A stretch of DNA of 64,000 bases from Enterococcaceae bacterium (GCA_022649665.1 JALCOL010000011.1:20419-84418); one strand, 5' to 3'; shown: positions 1 to 12,738, counted from the stretch's first letter. The notes: generated by a model not told the origin, from the sequence alone. Numbers and translations are program-made.

Positions 1-417
1 AAAAATAGCGAGCGGACCATTTTCTTCAAGCCGCACCAAGGCTGGGGCCCCCATCTCTTCAGTGATCTTCGTCAGATAGAGTGCCAATTCTTTGAGTGCA
101 TCTTCTTTGGCTAAAGTACGGATCTCTTGACGGGGTTCATCAGCTGCAGCCGAGTGCTCTGTTTCTTGCGATTCAACTTTCTTCGGCTGCTCTTCAAGTT
201 GGACGACTTCTTCCGGAAGTGGTTCGTTTGACACCGCTGCTTCTTTTCTTTCAGGAAGAATGGTTATCTCAATAATTGCTGCTTTTTTTCCAATACCCAA
301 AAAACCGCGTTTTTCGGCTTGCGTCACCTGAATATCGACTTTATCTCTTGTAGTTTTCAAAGACTGTAAACCAGTTTGGATCGCTTCCTCGACAGTATCT
401 CCAGTAAATTTCGTCAA
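1..417 (-). CDS. jag: Jag/KhpB RNA-binding protein, N-terminal part (cut by window edge)
   Basis: Jag (SpoIIIJ-associated protein, KhpB) is a cytoplasmic RNA-binding protein normally encoded directly after yidC. The translated start reads TKFTGDTVEEAIQTGLQSL and continues into a GFLGIG motif, which is the Jag_N domain (about residues 1-50). A low-complexity acidic and Pro/Glu-rich linker follows, then the beginning of the KH domain; the R3H domain and stop lie outside the window. I chose a TTG start at 417 because a strong AGGAGGG lies 8 bases upstream and the frame has no better Met. It sits 36 bases behind yidC in the usual rnpA-yidC-jag operon. Identity is secure; only the 3' end is missing. 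Confidence 0.9.
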   Translation of the reverse strand, partial: MTKFTGDTVEEAIQTGLQSLKTTRDKVDIQVTQAEKRGFLGIGKKAAIIEITILPERKEAAVSNEPLPEEVVQLEEQPKKVESQETEHSAAADEPRQEIRTLAKEDALKELALYLTKITEEMGAPALVRLEENGPLAIF

Positions 418-453
418 TTGCTTCGCCCTCCTGTTTAGTCACTTTGATTATTT

Positions 454-1284
454 CTAACGCTTTTTGTTGCGTTTTTTCTTTGGACTCATTGCTTTTTCGA
501 GCGCCCGCTGCCGCGCTTTTTCGGCTCTTTCTTTTTCCTGACGCTCTTTTTTGATTTTGAAAGGATTGTTGATCATCAAGGTTTGGACCACTTGGAACGC
601 ATTGGAAACGACCCAGTAGATCGCGATCCCGCTGCTCAGGCTGATCGCCATAAAGAAGATCATCACCGGCATAAAGTAATTCATCAATTTCATTGTTGAA
701 TTTGTTTCGATTTGCCCCATACTCGTCAAATAAGTGCTGATAAAAGTAAACACAGCCGCCAATATCGGCAAGATAAATGTCGGATCGGGTTGTGCCAAAT
801 TCATCCATAGAAATGTCCCTGATCGTAGTTCAGGAATCCGTGCGATCGCTTGATAAAGTGCGGTCATGATCGGCAGCTGCAGTAAAAGCGGCAGACAGCC
901 GGCAAACATATTGACGTCGTTTTCTGTCTGGACCCGTTTCATTTCTTCTTGCAATTTTCTTTGCGTATCAGGATCCTTGCTTGAATACTTCTCCTGCAGC
1001 TCTTTCAGCTGCGGCTGGATCTCTTGAGTCTTGCGCATATTTTTTGTCTGGTAGTTCATGAGCGGCAGCAAAATGATCCGAATGATCAAGGTAAAGATGA
1101 TGATCCCGATCCCGACATTTCCGCCGAGCGCCAAAAATTTGATTGCTTTCCCAAAATAATAAACGATGTAGCGGTCCCAGATCCCGGTACTGTTTGCACT
1201 GATGTTCGTCCGCGAACATGCGCTCAGCAAAAGAAGCAGCAAGCTGCTCATGCTGAATAATAGTAAATGTTTCTTCTTTCTCAC
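454..1284 (-). CDS. yidC: Membrane protein insertase YidC/OxaA (lipoprotein form)
   Basis: YidC inserts membrane proteins alone or with SecYEG. The 276-residue product begins with a lipoprotein signal peptide: basic start, a run of leucines, and lipobox LSAC with the lipid-bearing Cys near residue 23. The typical 60KD_IMP core with about five membrane segments follows, and the tail is very basic (KKKRNKKR), as in Gram-positive SpoIIIJ proteins, where it contacts the ribosome. I place the start at GTG 1284 because AGGAGAG is 6 bases upstream; a longer in-frame ATG at 1314 would put non-signal residues first and overlap rnpA. It is 13 bases behind rnpA and likely shares its transcript. Confidence 0.93.
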   Translation of the reverse strand: MRKKKHLLLFSMSSLLLLLLSACSRTNISANSTGIWDRYIVYYFGKAIKFLALGGNVGIGIIIFTLIIRIILLPLMNYQTKNMRKTQEIQPQLKELQEKYSSKDPDTQRKLQEEMKRVQTENDVNMFAGCLPLLLQLPIMTALYQAIARIPELRSGTFLWMNLAQPDPTFILPILAAVFTFISTYLTSMGQIETNSTMKLMNYFMPVMIFFMAISLSSGIAIYWVVSNAFQVVQTLMINNPFKIKKERQEKERAEKARQRALEKAMSPKKKRNKKR

Positions 1285-1297
1285 ACCTGTCTCTCCT

Positions 1298-1633
1298 CTA
1301 CAATAAACCAGCAAGTTTTAATACGTGGTTCAAGTTTGTTTTCACTTCATTATAGCTTAAATTTTTAGCATTCGGGCGGGCGATCACCAGAAAATCGACA
1401 TTTTCCGGCAGATCTTTCTGCACTTCATGCAGACATTGGCGGATCAAACGCTTTAACCGGTTTCGATGGACGGCATTGCCGATTTTTTTGCCAACGGAGA
1501 TCCCCACGCGAAAATGCTCAGCCGCTTCTTTCGGCAGCCAATAAATGACAAACATCCGGTTAGCGACTGAACGTCCTTCGTCAAAAACCTTTTGAAATTC
1601 GCGTTCTTTTTTTACGCGATATTCTTTTTTCAT
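1298..1633 (-). CDS. rnpA: Ribonuclease P protein component
   Basis: RnpA is the protein subunit of RNase P, which matures tRNA 5' ends. The 111-residue basic protein contains the signature [14 protein letters not shown] (RNR motif) near residues 55-68 and the family start [12 protein letters not shown]. Its length is normal. The ATG at 1633 follows GAGGAAATC; an upstream in-frame Met at 1660 would add nine non-conserved residues. It lies about 110 bases downstream of rpmH in the universal rpmH-rnpA arrangement. Confidence 0.95.
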   Translation of the reverse strand: MKKEYRVKKEREFQKVFDEGRSVANRMFVIYWLPKEAAEHFRVGISVGKKIGNAVHRNRLKRLIRQCLHEVQKDLPENVDFLVIARPNAKNLSYNEVKTNLNHVLKLAGLL

Positions 1634-1743
1634 CAAGATTTCCTCATTTCCACTGAACAATACTCATCATATCACAGCGTGATGGGATATCATTTCTTTC
1701 AATAAGAAAAGATATAAAAAAAAACCACTGAGATTTCAGCGGT

Positions 1744-1878
1744 TTATGCGGATAATACTTGACGACCCTTGCGGCGCCGAGCGGCCAACACACGACGACC
1801 ATTTTTTGTACTCATACGCTTGCGGAAGCCGTGGACTTTTGAATGTTTGCGTTTGCTTGGTTGATAAGTTCTTTTCAT
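1744..1878 (-). CDS. rpmH: 50S ribosomal protein L34
   Basis: L34 is a 44-residue, extremely basic ribosomal protein. The sequence [19 protein letters not shown] with a later [12 protein letters not shown] is diagnostic. The ATG at 1878 is preceded by AGGAGGTGTAAT, a near-perfect ribosome binding site. It is the first gene of the minus-strand rpmH-rnpA-yidC-jag group leading away from oriC. Confidence 0.97.
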   Translation of the reverse strand: MKRTYQPSKRKHSKVHGFRKRMSTKNGRRVLAARRRKGRQVLSA

Positions 1879-1917
1879 TATTACACCTCCTAGGCAGGAT
1901 ACTAGACACACTAAGAC

Positions 1918-1947
1918 AGTATACTGAAATAATAAGAGTTTTGTCAA
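1918..1947 (-). promoter_or_regulatory. rpmH promoter
   Basis: Reading the minus strand, TTGACA (1947-1942) and TATACT (1923-1918) are separated by 18 bases, about 40 bases before the rpmH start. This is a strong sigma-A type promoter by sequence. Confidence 0.8.
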
Positions 1948-2039
1948 TCCTAAAAAAATAAAAAATTACTCTGCCAAAAGCGTATTTATTGAATAAGCGG
2001 ATCGAAACGGCTAAAATAAATTGTTTTTTTTCCACAATT

Positions 2040-2345
2040 TGCCGAATATTTTATGGATAAGATCTGTGGATAACTGTGGACAACTATCTTGTCGATTTAT
2101 CACTATCCACCCAAACCTTCACAAATTATCCACATATCCACCCTGTGGATAACCCCTTTCCACATTTCGACTGCTTATTGTGTAAATCAATAGTATTCCT
2201 TGCTGTGACTGCTTTTTAAAACAATATATTTTGTGTAAAAGCTGCGGATGAACTCTGCTTTACACATTCAAAGCCTCCTTGTGGATAACTTTTTGTCCAC
2301 AAGGAGTTATTTTTATCCACAAGCGTATTTTGCCTGTGGAAAAAT
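2040..2345. other. oriC, upstream DnaA-box cluster
   Basis: The gap between rpmH and dnaA (1879-2493) carries clustered DnaA boxes (TTATCCACA or its complement). Exact or near-exact copies are at 2065-2073, 2126-2134, 2144-2152, 2280-2288 and 2313-2321, with one-mismatch boxes at 2075-2083 and 2293-2301. The boxes occur in both orientations in AT-rich DNA. In Firmicutes this is the incA/incB part of a bipartite origin. Several boxes lie close to a possible dnaA promoter (TACACT near 2358), so DnaA autoregulation is plausible. Confidence 0.92.
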
Positions 2346-2408
2346 CATCCTTTTCATGCTACACTATTTTTTACCAATAACTATTCGATCTGTTTACGAA
2401 AACTGATG

Positions 2409-2450
2409 AACTCTCAAAAATCTAAAGGTATTCTTGAGAGTTTTTTCTTA
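2409..2450 (+). terminator. Terminator-like hairpin in the dnaA leader
   Basis: AACTCTCAA (2409-2417) and TTGAGAGTT (2434-2442) form a perfect 9-bp stem with a 16-base loop, followed by TTTTCTTA. It lies between the likely dnaA promoter and the dnaA ribosome binding site (AAGGAGG near 2479). By sequence it is an intrinsic terminator or attenuator. Confidence 0.6.
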
Positions 2451-2493
2451 TTTTCGCTTGGATTTCGTATTTTATTTAAGGAGGTTGGGCAAT

Positions 2494-3837
2494 ATGCCCG
2501 ATATGCAATCATTTTGGGAGGAATTGGAAAAAGAATATCATAGCAACATGTCGCCGGCGAGTTTCAATGCATGGGTCGATACCGCCCGTCCGCTATTGTT
2601 GAAAGACAATATTCTGACGATCGCCGTTCCGTCAAAACTTCATCAAGAATACTGGGAAAACCATTTGGCAGCAAAAGTCGTCGAAACCGGCTTTCGCCTG
2701 ACCGGGCTTGAAATCAATCCGGTCTTTCAGATCGAAAATGACGACGTTTCGCAAGCGGAACAGCAAAAAGAAGCGCAAATGATGTCGGAAAAGCTTCTGG
2801 CGCAGAGCAAACGCGCGCAGCTGAATTCAAAGTATACCTTTGAGAACTTCGTGATCGGAAAAGGCAATCAAATGGCGCATGCGGCGGCACTTGTCGTTGC
2901 TGAGGCTCCGGGGACGACATACAATCCTTTATTCTTTTACGGCGGAGTAGGTCTTGGGAAAACGCACTTGATGCAGGCGATCGGCCACCAAATGCTGGCA
3001 AATCAGCCGCAAGCCAAAGTAAAATATATCAGCAGCGAAAAATTCGTCAATGAATATATCGCTTCGATCCAGAAAAAACATACCCGTGAATTTCGTGAAG
3101 AGTACCGAAATGTTGACTTGCTGATGGTTGATGATATTCAGTTTTTTGCCAATAAAGAAGGGGCGCAGACGGAATTTTTCCATACATTCAATGAACTGTT
3201 CAATAATGAAAAGCAGATCGTTTTGACTAGCGACCGCTTGCCAAATGAGATCCCTAAATTAGAAGAACGACTCGTTTCCCGCTTTGCCTGGGGATTGTCA
3301 GTGGACATCACCCCTCCAGACTTGGAAACGCGGATCGCGATTCTGCGGGAGAAAGCAAATGCTGAAGGATTAGCGATCCCTGACGATACGTTAAGTTATA
3401 TCGCTGGACAGATCGATTCCAACGTCCGCGAACTGGAAGGCGCGCTCGTCCGTGTTCAAGCTTATGCCGCGATGCGCAAAGAAGATATCTCGACCAGTCT
3501 GGCAGCTGATGCACTGAAAGCTCTCCAAAGCGGCGAAGTCAAAAAAAATCTCACGATCTTGATGATCCAAGAAACTGTCGCAGAATACTATCACGTTCAA
3601 TTGAGCGACCTTAAAGGAAAGAAACGGGTCAAATCGATCGTTTTACCACGCCAAGTCTCCATGTTTCTCTCGCGTGAGATGACTGATAATTCGCTGCCGA
3701 AGATCGGTGCAGAATTTGGCGGCAAAGATCATACGACCGTGATCCACGCCCATGAAAAGATCAAAAAACTGATGGACAAAGATTTAGCGATCAAAAAAGA
3801 TATCACGGAATTGAAAAATATCTTGCTCGCTAATTAG
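2494..3837 (+). CDS. dnaA: Chromosomal replication initiator DnaA
   Basis: DnaA binds the TTATCCACA boxes on both sides of this gene and opens oriC. The 447-residue protein has domain I (residues 1-80), a linker, an AAA+ domain with Walker A GGVGLGKTH near residue 150 and Walker B MVDDIQF near 212, and a C-terminal helix-turn-helix with the signature DHTTVIHAHEKI. The start at ATG 2494 follows AAGGAGG by about 8 bases; an in-frame upstream Met at 2434 lies inside the leader hairpin and is rejected. Length is normal for the family. dnaN follows after the second half of oriC. Confidence 0.97.
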   Translation: MPDMQSFWEELEKEYHSNMSPASFNAWVDTARPLLLKDNILTIAVPSKLHQEYWENHLAAKVVETGFRLTGLEINPVFQIENDDVSQAEQQKEAQMMSEKLLAQSKRAQLNSKYTFENFVIGKGNQMAHAAALVVAEAPGTTYNPLFFYGGVGLGKTHLMQAIGHQMLANQPQAKVKYISSEKFVNEYIASIQKKHTREFREEYRNVDLLMVDDIQFFANKEGAQTEFFHTFNELFNNEKQIVLTSDRLPNEIPKLEERLVSRFAWGLSVDITPPDLETRIAILREKANAEGLAIPDDTLSYIAGQIDSNVRELEGALVRVQAYAAMRKEDISTSLAADALKALQSGEVKKNLTILMIQETVAEYYHVQLSDLKGKKRVKSIVLPRQVSMFLSREMTDNSLPKIGAEFGGKDHTTVIHAHEKIKKLMDKDLAIKKDITELKNILLAN

Positions 3838-3841
3838 CGGA

Positions 3842-3998
3842 ATGTGCACAACTTCAGCTTTCTTGTGTAATGATTCTATCAATTATCCACAACTTATCCA
3901 CATGTAAACTTCCCGATCTGTCCGCTTTCAGAAAAGTTATCCCCAATTTACACAGGCCCTACTACTACTACTAAGATATTTATTAATAATAATTAAAG
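3842..3998. other. oriC, downstream DnaA boxes, DnaA-trios and AT-rich unwinding element
   Basis: Two DnaA boxes TTATCCACA lie almost back to back at 3883-3891 and 3894-3902, with a variant TTATCCCCA near 3937. They are followed by an ACT repeat run at 3960-3973 (TAG repeats on the other strand, the DnaA-trio motif) and then the AT-only stretch ATATTTATTAATAATAATTAA. Box pair, trios and AT-rich DNA in this order match the B. subtilis unwinding region between dnaA and dnaN. Confidence 0.88.
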
Positions 3999-4011
3999 GA
4001 GCATCCAATCT

Positions 4012-5139
4012 ATGAAATTCTCGATGAATCGAAATCAATTTCTTCAAGCACTGCAAACCGTCCAGCGCGCAATCACTTCAAAAACCACGATCCCGATTTT
4101 GACGGGGGTAAAAATCGCTTTATCGGAAGAAAATTTAGTATTGACCGGCAGCAATGCCGATATTTCGATCGAAACCACGATTCGCAGCGCAGATGAAAAG
4201 GCACACTTGGAAATCGAAAGTGTCGGTGGAATCGTTTTGCCGGCGCGCTTTTTCAGTGAGATCGTCAAAAAACTGCCGGACCCCGAATTCAGTTTTGAAA
4301 AAATGAGCAATCAGCAAGTGCTGATCGTTTCCGGTGCTGCCGAATTCATCGTCAATGGCCAAGATGCCGATAATTATCCGCGGCTGCCAGTTGTAGATTC
4401 TTCCAATCAATTCAAGATTTCGGCTAAAGTATTGTCGACGCTGATCAATGAAACAGTTTTTGCAGTCTCTGTTCATGAAAGCCGCCCGATTTTAACGGGT
4501 GTGCATTTTATTTTGCGTGAAGAGCAGCTGAAAGTCGTTGCAACGGATAGTCATCGCCTCAGTCAGCGTGTGATCCCGCTCACTGACGGCAAAGATTTCA
4601 ATTTGGTGATCCCCGGAAAAAGTCTTTTGGAATTGAGTCGTTCGATCGCCGAAGATGAAGAAGATGTCACAGTAGCCGTGATGGAGAACCAAGTGTTGTT
4701 CAAAACAAAAGATACTGATTTCTATTCGCGTCTTTTGGAAGGAAACTATCCTGATACCGATCGCTTGATCCCAAGCGAATTCAATACCGAGATCGTCTTC
4801 AACTCACAAGCATTTTTGAATGCGATCGATCGCGCTTCGCTTTTGAGTCATGAAGGCCGCAATAATATGGTCAAATTGCTGATCACCGATGCAGTCGTCA
4901 AGCTGACTGGCAATTCGCCGGAAATTGGCCGGGTTGAAGAAGTCCTCGAGTATGAAAAGGTCTCCGGCGAACCGCTTGAGATCGCGTTTAATCCCGATTA
5001 TATGAAAGAGGCGCTGCGGGCATTCGGCGATGTCGACATCTTGATCCAATTTATTTCACCGATCCGGCCATTCATTTTGAAACCGGCGAATGAGGAAGCT
5101 TCCTTCATCCAGCTGATTACCCCGATCCGAACCAATTGA
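4012..5139 (+). CDS. dnaN: DNA polymerase III sliding clamp, beta subunit
   Basis: DnaN forms the dimeric ring clamp that tethers replicative polymerase to DNA. The 375-residue protein starts MKFSMNRNQFLQALQ and shows three repeated clamp folds of about 120 residues each. The end (LITPIRTN) matches the usual clamp tail PVRT with small changes. ATG 4012 follows AAAGGAG. It sits in the conserved dnaA-dnaN order and is followed by a strong terminator. Confidence 0.96.
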   Translation: MKFSMNRNQFLQALQTVQRAITSKTTIPILTGVKIALSEENLVLTGSNADISIETTIRSADEKAHLEIESVGGIVLPARFFSEIVKKLPDPEFSFEKMSNQQVLIVSGAAEFIVNGQDADNYPRLPVVDSSNQFKISAKVLSTLINETVFAVSVHESRPILTGVHFILREEQLKVVATDSHRLSQRVIPLTDGKDFNLVIPGKSLLELSRSIAEDEEDVTVAVMENQVLFKTKDTDFYSRLLEGNYPDTDRLIPSEFNTEIVFNSQAFLNAIDRASLLSHEGRNNMVKLLITDAVVKLTGNSPEIGRVEEVLEYEKVSGEPLEIAFNPDYMKEALRAFGDVDILIQFISPIRPFILKPANEEASFIQLITPIRTN

Positions 5140-5174
5140 TAATTGATTGCTTAATTGTATACATTCTAAAAATC

Positions 5175-5214
5175 GACCATCATCCCTTGAAAATCCTTGG
5201 ATGATGGTCTTTTC
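5175..5214 (+). terminator. dnaN terminator
   Basis: GACCATCATCC (from 5175) pairs with GGATGATGGTC (ending 5209) and is followed by TTTTC. The perfect 11-bp stem is a standard intrinsic terminator. Confidence 0.85.
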
Positions 5215-5224
5215 TATGCAAATT

Positions 5225-5253
5225 GTGGATGACTTATACACATCTGTGCATAA
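5225..5253. other. Third DnaA-box group downstream of dnaN
   Basis: TTATACACA (5234-5242) and its inverse TGTGCATAA (5245-5253) both fit the DnaA consensus TTATNCACA and face each other 2 bases apart. A near-box TGTGGATGA lies just upstream, at 5225-5233. The rest of the dnaN-yaaA gap (5254-5440) holds an inverted repeat ATTTCAGC/GCTGAAAT near 5320-5345 and nothing else recognised. Confidence 0.6.
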
Positions 5254-5440
5254 GTCGGTGGAAAAAGGAGGATTTTTGTAAAATGATCCGGAAAACCTGT
5301 CAGCTGCTGATTTTTTTAAAATTTCAGCGTGAAATCCGCTGAAATGAAAAATAAAGCTGTTTTAAGCGATTTTGTTTAAAAATGAAAAAAAAGTCTTTTA
5401 GGCAAAGAAACGCATGATAAAGAAAAATACCGCGAAATAA

Positions 5441-5469
5441 TTGTTTTTTGTGATTAATAACGGTATAAT
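5441..5469 (+). promoter_or_regulatory. yaaA-recF promoter
   Basis: TTGTTT (5441-5446), a 17-base spacer and TATAAT (5464-5469) precede the yaaA start by about 28 bases. The -10 box is a perfect match to consensus. Confidence 0.7.
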
Positions 5470-5497
5470 AAATAGTAATGGAAAGGGGGTTTGCTGC

Positions 5498-5736
5498 TTG
5501 AAAAAAAGTCGTTTTTATATCAAGGAGGAATACCTTACTTTAGGGCAGTTGCTTAAAGAGCTCTCTCTTATTTCTAGCGGTGGTCAGGCAAAATGGTTTT
5601 TGCGTGAACATCCAGTTTATGTAGATTCTGAAATCGAAACGCGGCGCGGCAGAAAACTGTATCCTGGAATGATGGTAGAAATACCAGCATCAGGAACTTT
5701 TTTTATGGTTTCGGATAACGAGCCGCATCCCGAATC

Positions 5737-5740
<4 letters not shown>
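5498..5740 (+). CDS. yaaA: S4-domain RNA-binding protein YaaA
   Basis: This is the small S4-domain protein found between dnaN and recF in Firmicutes; its role is not well known, though S4 domains bind structured RNA. The 80-residue product has the S4-type core TLGQLLKELSLISSGGQAKW. I chose TTG 5498 because GAAAGGGGG lies 8 bases upstream; the longer in-frame ATG 5441 falls on the promoter. Its stop codon overlaps the recF start (ATGA), implying translational coupling. Confidence 0.88.
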
Positions 5741-8854
<3,114 letters not shown>

Positions 8855-8873
8855 AAAGGCTGGGAATTTTTGA

Positions 8874-11330
8874 ATGGAAGACCAACAAAAAAATATTCAA
8901 GACGTCAATTTAGCGTCTGAAATGAAAGAATCTTTCATCGACTACGCGATGAGCGTGATCGTCTCTCGCGCGCTGCCGGACGTGCGCGACGGCTTGAAAC
9001 CGGTCCACCGTCGTATTTTATATGGAATGAGCGAATTAGGCGTTACGCCGGACAAACCGCATAAAAAATCGGCTAGGATCGTGGGGGATGTCATGGGGAA
9101 ATATCATCCGCATGGCGATTCGGCGATCTATGAATCGATGGTCCGGATGGCACAGCCATTCAGCTACCGCTATATGCTCGTCGATGGACACGGAAACTTT
9201 GGTTCGGTCGATGGCGACGGGGCGGCAGCAATGCGTTACACCGAAGCAAGAATGAGCAAGATTGCTCTTGAAATGCTGAAAGATATCAACAAAGATACCG
9301 TTGATTTTATCGACAACTACGACGGCAGCGAACACGAACCGGAAGTTTTGCCGGCGCGCTTTCCAAATCTGCTGGTCAATGGGGCAAGCGGAATCGCTGT
9401 CGGCATGGCCACGAATATCCCGCCGCACAATTTGGGGGAAGTCATCGATGCGATCGATCTTTTAATGGCAAACCCGGAAGCATCCACTGCCGAGATCATG
9501 GAAGTCATGCCCGGGCCGGACTTTCCGACCGGCGGCTTAGTGATGGGAAAATCCGGGATCCGGCACGCTTATGAAACCGGTCGCGGATCGATCATTTTGC
9601 GCGCGAAAGTCGACATTACGACACTTTCAAACGGCAAAGAGCGCATTCTGGTCACTGAATTGCCTTATATGGTCAATAAGGCGAAGCTGATCGAACGCAT
9701 CAGCGAGCTGCACCGCGATAAACGTATCGAAGGGATCACTGATCTGCGCGACGAATCATCACGCGAAGGGATGCGGATCGTGATCGACATTCGCCGCGAT
9801 ATGAGTGCTTCAGTCATTTTGAATAATTTGTACAAATTGACCGCCCTCCAAACTTCATTCGGCTTTAATATGCTGGCGATCGTTCAAGGCGTGCCGAAGA
9901 TTTTAGGCGTCAAAGAGATGCTCGGCTATTACCTCGAACACCAAAAACATGTGATCCGCCGCCGAACAGCTTTCGACAAACGCAAAGCGGAAGCACGCGC
10001 CCATATTTTGGAAGGATTGCGGATCGCACTCGATCATATCGATGAGATCATCCGCATCATCCGTGCTGCTGTGAACGATGATGAAGCGAAAACGAAATTG
10101 ATCGATCAATTTGCGCTTTCCGACAAACAAGCACAAGCGATTATGGATATGCGCCTGCGTCGTTTGACCGGTTTGGAACGCGAGAAGATCGAAAAAGAGT
10201 ATCAAGAACTGCTCGTTTTGATCGCTGATCTGACTGATATTTTAGCAAAACCGGAACGGATCGAAGAGATCATCAAGACCGAACTTGCAGAAGTCCGCGA
10301 ACGCTTCGGCGATGCGCGCCGCACCGAACTTTTGATCGGCGAAGTACTGAGTCTCGAGGATGAAGATCTGATCGAAGAAGAAGATGTTGTCGTGACTTTG
10401 ACGAATAAAGGATATATCAAACGAATGGCATCGACTGAATTCCGCACGCAAAAACGCGGCGGCCGTGGGATCCAAGGGATGGGTGTCCATAATGACGACT
10501 ATGTCAAAGACTTGATCGCCTGCTCGACCCATGACGTGCTGCTCTTCTTTACGAACAGCGGGAAAGTCTACCGCATGAAAGGCTATGAGATCCCGGAATA
10601 TTCGCGAACTGCCAAAGGGATCCCCGTCATCAATTTGCTAGGGATCGACTCTGACGAACGGATCCAAGCAGTCGTCAGTGTGAAAGAACATAGTGATGAG
10701 CATTACTTGTTCTTTGTGACGCGTTTGGGCACTGTCAAACGTACCTCCGCGAAAGACTTTGAAAATATCCGCAGCAACGGGCTGATCGCGATCAATCTCA
10801 AACCGGAAGATGAACTGGTGACAGTACTCTTGACCGAAGGCGATGAAAAGATCATCATCGGAACGCATGCCGGCTACTCTGTGACATTTAACGAAGAGAC
10901 AGTTCGCAACATGGGACGTACCGCTGGCGGGGTCCGCGGGATTCGTCTGCGCGAGGCTGATTATGTGATCGGCGCCGGCATTTTGAAACCGGAAGAAGAG
11001 ATTTTGGTCATTACTGAAAACGGCTACGGCAAACGGACGGCTGCCAGTGAATACCCGGTCAAAGGGCGCGGCGGCAAAGGGATCAAAACAGCGAATATCA
11101 CCGCAAAAAATGGTCCGCTGGCTGGTCTGGCGGTCGTTCAAGGAGATGAGGACATCCTTTTGATCACTGATAAGGGAGTTTTGATTCGTTTCAGTGTTCA
11201 AGATGTTTCGCAAACTGGCCGTGCGACCCTCGGTGTCCGTTTGATCCGGATGGAGGAAGGCGCCAAAGTTGCAACGGTGGCAGTTGTCAATCCAGACGAA
11301 GAAATCGCCGAAGATTCTGTTGAAGAATAG
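8874..11330 (+). CDS. gyrA: DNA gyrase subunit A
   Basis: GyrA carries the DNA-cleaving tyrosine. In the 818-residue protein the winged-helix region contains the catalytic context [12 protein letters not shown] (Tyr near residue 122). The quinolone-determining region reads [15 protein letters not shown], with the wild-type Ser and Glu at the two common resistance positions, so no target mutation is visible. The C-terminus has the beta-pinwheel repeats, including the GyrA-box QKRGGRG, and an acidic tail. It follows gyrB closely and is probably co-transcribed. Confidence 0.97.
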   Translation: MEDQQKNIQDVNLASEMKESFIDYAMSVIVSRALPDVRDGLKPVHRRILYGMSELGVTPDKPHKKSARIVGDVMGKYHPHGDSAIYESMVRMAQPFSYRYMLVDGHGNFGSVDGDGAAAMRYTEARMSKIALEMLKDINKDTVDFIDNYDGSEHEPEVLPARFPNLLVNGASGIAVGMATNIPPHNLGEVIDAIDLLMANPEASTAEIMEVMPGPDFPTGGLVMGKSGIRHAYETGRGSIILRAKVDITTLSNGKERILVTELPYMVNKAKLIERISELHRDKRIEGITDLRDESSREGMRIVIDIRRDMSASVILNNLYKLTALQTSFGFNMLAIVQGVPKILGVKEMLGYYLEHQKHVIRRRTAFDKRKAEARAHILEGLRIALDHIDEIIRIIRAAVNDDEAKTKLIDQFALSDKQAQAIMDMRLRRLTGLEREKIEKEYQELLVLIADLTDILAKPERIEEIIKTELAEVRERFGDARRTELLIGEVLSLEDEDLIEEEDVVVTLTNKGYIKRMASTEFRTQKRGGRGIQGMGVHNDDYVKDLIACSTHDVLLFFTNSGKVYRMKGYEIPEYSRTAKGIPVINLLGIDSDERIQAVVSVKEHSDEHYLFFVTRLGTVKRTSAKDFENIRSNGLIAINLKPEDELVTVLLTEGDEKIIIGTHAGYSVTFNEETVRNMGRTAGGVRGIRLREADYVIGAGILKPEEEILVITENGYGKRTAASEYPVKGRGGKGIKTANITAKNGPLAGLAVVQGDEDILLITDKGVLIRFSVQDVSQTGRATLGVRLIRMEEGAKVATVAVVNPDEEIAEDSVEE

Positions 11331-11370
11331 AACTGATTGCGTAATTAAGTTATAAGCAGAAAAAACACAG

Positions 11371-11399
11371 TTGCAATTAGTGGAAGATCTCGTTATAAT
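11371..11399 (+). promoter_or_regulatory. rpsF operon promoter
   Basis: TTGCAA (11371-11376), 17 bases, TATAAT (11394-11399). It lies about 83 bases before rpsF, leaving a leader of about 75 bases. Confidence 0.75.
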
Positions 11400-11433
11400 G
11401 AAGCATTGTGAGCAGTCAAAGATTGCTCTCTCT

Positions 11434-11454
11434 GCTCCTGACGTGATCAGGAGC
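11434..11454 (+). promoter_or_regulatory. Leader hairpin before rpsF (possible S6:S18 autoregulatory element)
   Basis: GCTCCTGA and TCAGGAGC form a perfect 8-bp stem with a 5-base loop, 12 bases before the rpsF ribosome binding site (GGGAGGTG). A second short hairpin, GAGCA/TGCTC, precedes it. Many bacterial rpsF operons carry an S6:S18-binding leader RNA here. I see the hairpin but did not confirm the conserved bulge of that motif, so this is a placement-based suggestion. Confidence 0.4.
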
Positions 11455-11481
11455 CAAAGTCCATAGGGAGGTGAAAAATCA

Positions 11482-11781
11482 ATGGGTCAACCAACGAATT
11501 ATGAAATTACTTACATCATTCGTCCGAACATTGATGAAGAAGCAAAAACTGCATTAGTAGAACGGTTTGACGAAATCTTGAAAAACCTTGGTTCAGAAGT
11601 TACCGAATCAAAAGATTGGGGAAAACGTCATTTCGCTTACGAAATGGATGATTTCCGCGAAGGAATCTACCACATTGTGAAAGTTTCTGCGACTGATGCT
11701 AAAGGGATCGATGAATTCGACCGTTTGGCAAAAATCAATGACGATATCATTCGCCACATGATCATCCGCTTGGATGACTAA
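11482..11781 (+). CDS. rpsF: 30S ribosomal protein S6
   Basis: S6 binds S18 in the central domain of the 30S subunit. The 99-residue protein starts [17 protein letters not shown], shows the [12 protein letters not shown] segment, and ends RHMIIRLDD. It has a strong GGGAGGTG ribosome binding site and is the first gene of the rpsF-ssb-rpsR operon. Confidence 0.96.
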   Translation: MGQPTNYEITYIIRPNIDEEAKTALVERFDEILKNLGSEVTESKDWGKRHFAYEMDDFREGIYHIVKVSATDAKGIDEFDRLAKINDDIIRHMIIRLDD

Positions 11782-11831
11782 GCGACGGGTATTGCTGGAG
11801 AAACGCCATCAGTGAAAGGGGATGCCGGGAA

Positions 11832-12320
11832 ATGATAAATAATGTTGTTTTAGTAGGACGCTTAACGAAGGACCCAGATCTTCGCTATACCGCGAATGGA
11901 ACGGCTGTTGCAAGCTTTACTTTGGCAGTCAATCGGAATTTTACGAACCAAAGCGGACAGCGCGAAGCAGACTTCATCAATTGCGTGATTTGGCGCAAAC
12001 AAGCTGAAACGATGGCCAATATGGCACGTAAAGGCTCGCTTGTCGGCGTGGTTGGGCGCATCCAAACACGTAATTACGAAAACCAGCAAGGTCAAAGGGT
12101 CTATGTCACAGAAGTCGTTGCCGATAATTTTCAAATGCTTGAATCCAAAGCAGCAAGTGAAAAGAGACAGCAGACTGAAGGCGGCAGCTTCAATAAACAG
12201 AATTCTTCATTCCCGCAATCTTCAAGCAAAAAGGATACGCCGGATTTCTCTCGGGAGAAGGATCCGTTTGGCGGAGACAACTCTACGATCGACATTTCGG
12301 ATGACGATTTGCCATTCTAA
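11832..12320 (+). CDS. ssb: Single-stranded DNA-binding protein
   Basis: SSB coats single-stranded DNA during replication and repair. The 162-residue product has the OB fold ([20 protein letters not shown]), a Ser/Gln/Lys-rich linker, and the acidic tip DISDDDLPF that recruits partner proteins. It lies between the S6 and S18 genes in the conserved operon. Length is normal. Confidence 0.96.
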   Translation: MINNVVLVGRLTKDPDLRYTANGTAVASFTLAVNRNFTNQSGQREADFINCVIWRKQAETMANMARKGSLVGVVGRIQTRNYENQQGQRVYVTEVVADNFQMLESKAASEKRQQTEGGSFNKQNSSFPQSSSKKDTPDFSREKDPFGGDNSTIDISDDDLPF

Positions 12321-12363
12321 TGATTCGAATTGAATTTCGAGAAGCAAGGAGGAACAAAAAAAC

Positions 12364-12600
12364 ATGGCTCAACAAAGAAGAGGCGGCCGTAAACGTCGCA
12401 AAGTCGATTTTATCGCTGCAAACCATATCGAATATATCGATTATAAAGATATCGATTTGTTGAAACGTTTCATTTCTGAACGCGGCAAAATTTTGCCTCG
12501 TCGTGTAACTGGAACAAGCGCAAAAAACCAACGCAAATTGACGATCGCGGTCAAACGCGCGCGCATCATGGGTCTTTTGCCATTTGTTGTCGAAGACTAA
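12364..12600 (+). CDS. rpsR: 30S ribosomal protein S18
   Basis: S18 pairs with S6 on the 30S platform. The 78-residue basic protein contains the family core [20 protein letters not shown] and ends [15 protein letters not shown] precedes the ATG. It is the last gene of the operon and is followed by a strong terminator. Confidence 0.96.
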   Translation: MAQQRRGGRKRRKVDFIAANHIEYIDYKDIDLLKRFISERGKILPRRVTGTSAKNQRKLTIAVKRARIMGLLPFVVED

Positions 12601-12608
12601 TAGATGAT

Positions 12609-12651
12609 AGCCGAGGATTTTCGTACATTCGAAAATCTTCGGCTATTTTTC
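12609..12651 (+). terminator. rpsR terminator
   Basis: AGCCGAGGATTTTCG pairs with CGAAAATCTTCGGCT (one mismatch) and is followed by ATTTTT. Confidence 0.88.
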
Positions 12652-12738
12652 TGCTGCGGAAGATTTCGAAGGATGGCACGCCGCTGGCGGAATGTGCTAA
12701 AATAAGATATCCAAGGGGAGAAAAAGGAGATTATACAT

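Noticed and set aside
8874..11330. Quinolone-resistance mutation in gyrA
   Set aside because: The resistance-determining region keeps the common Ser and Glu residues.
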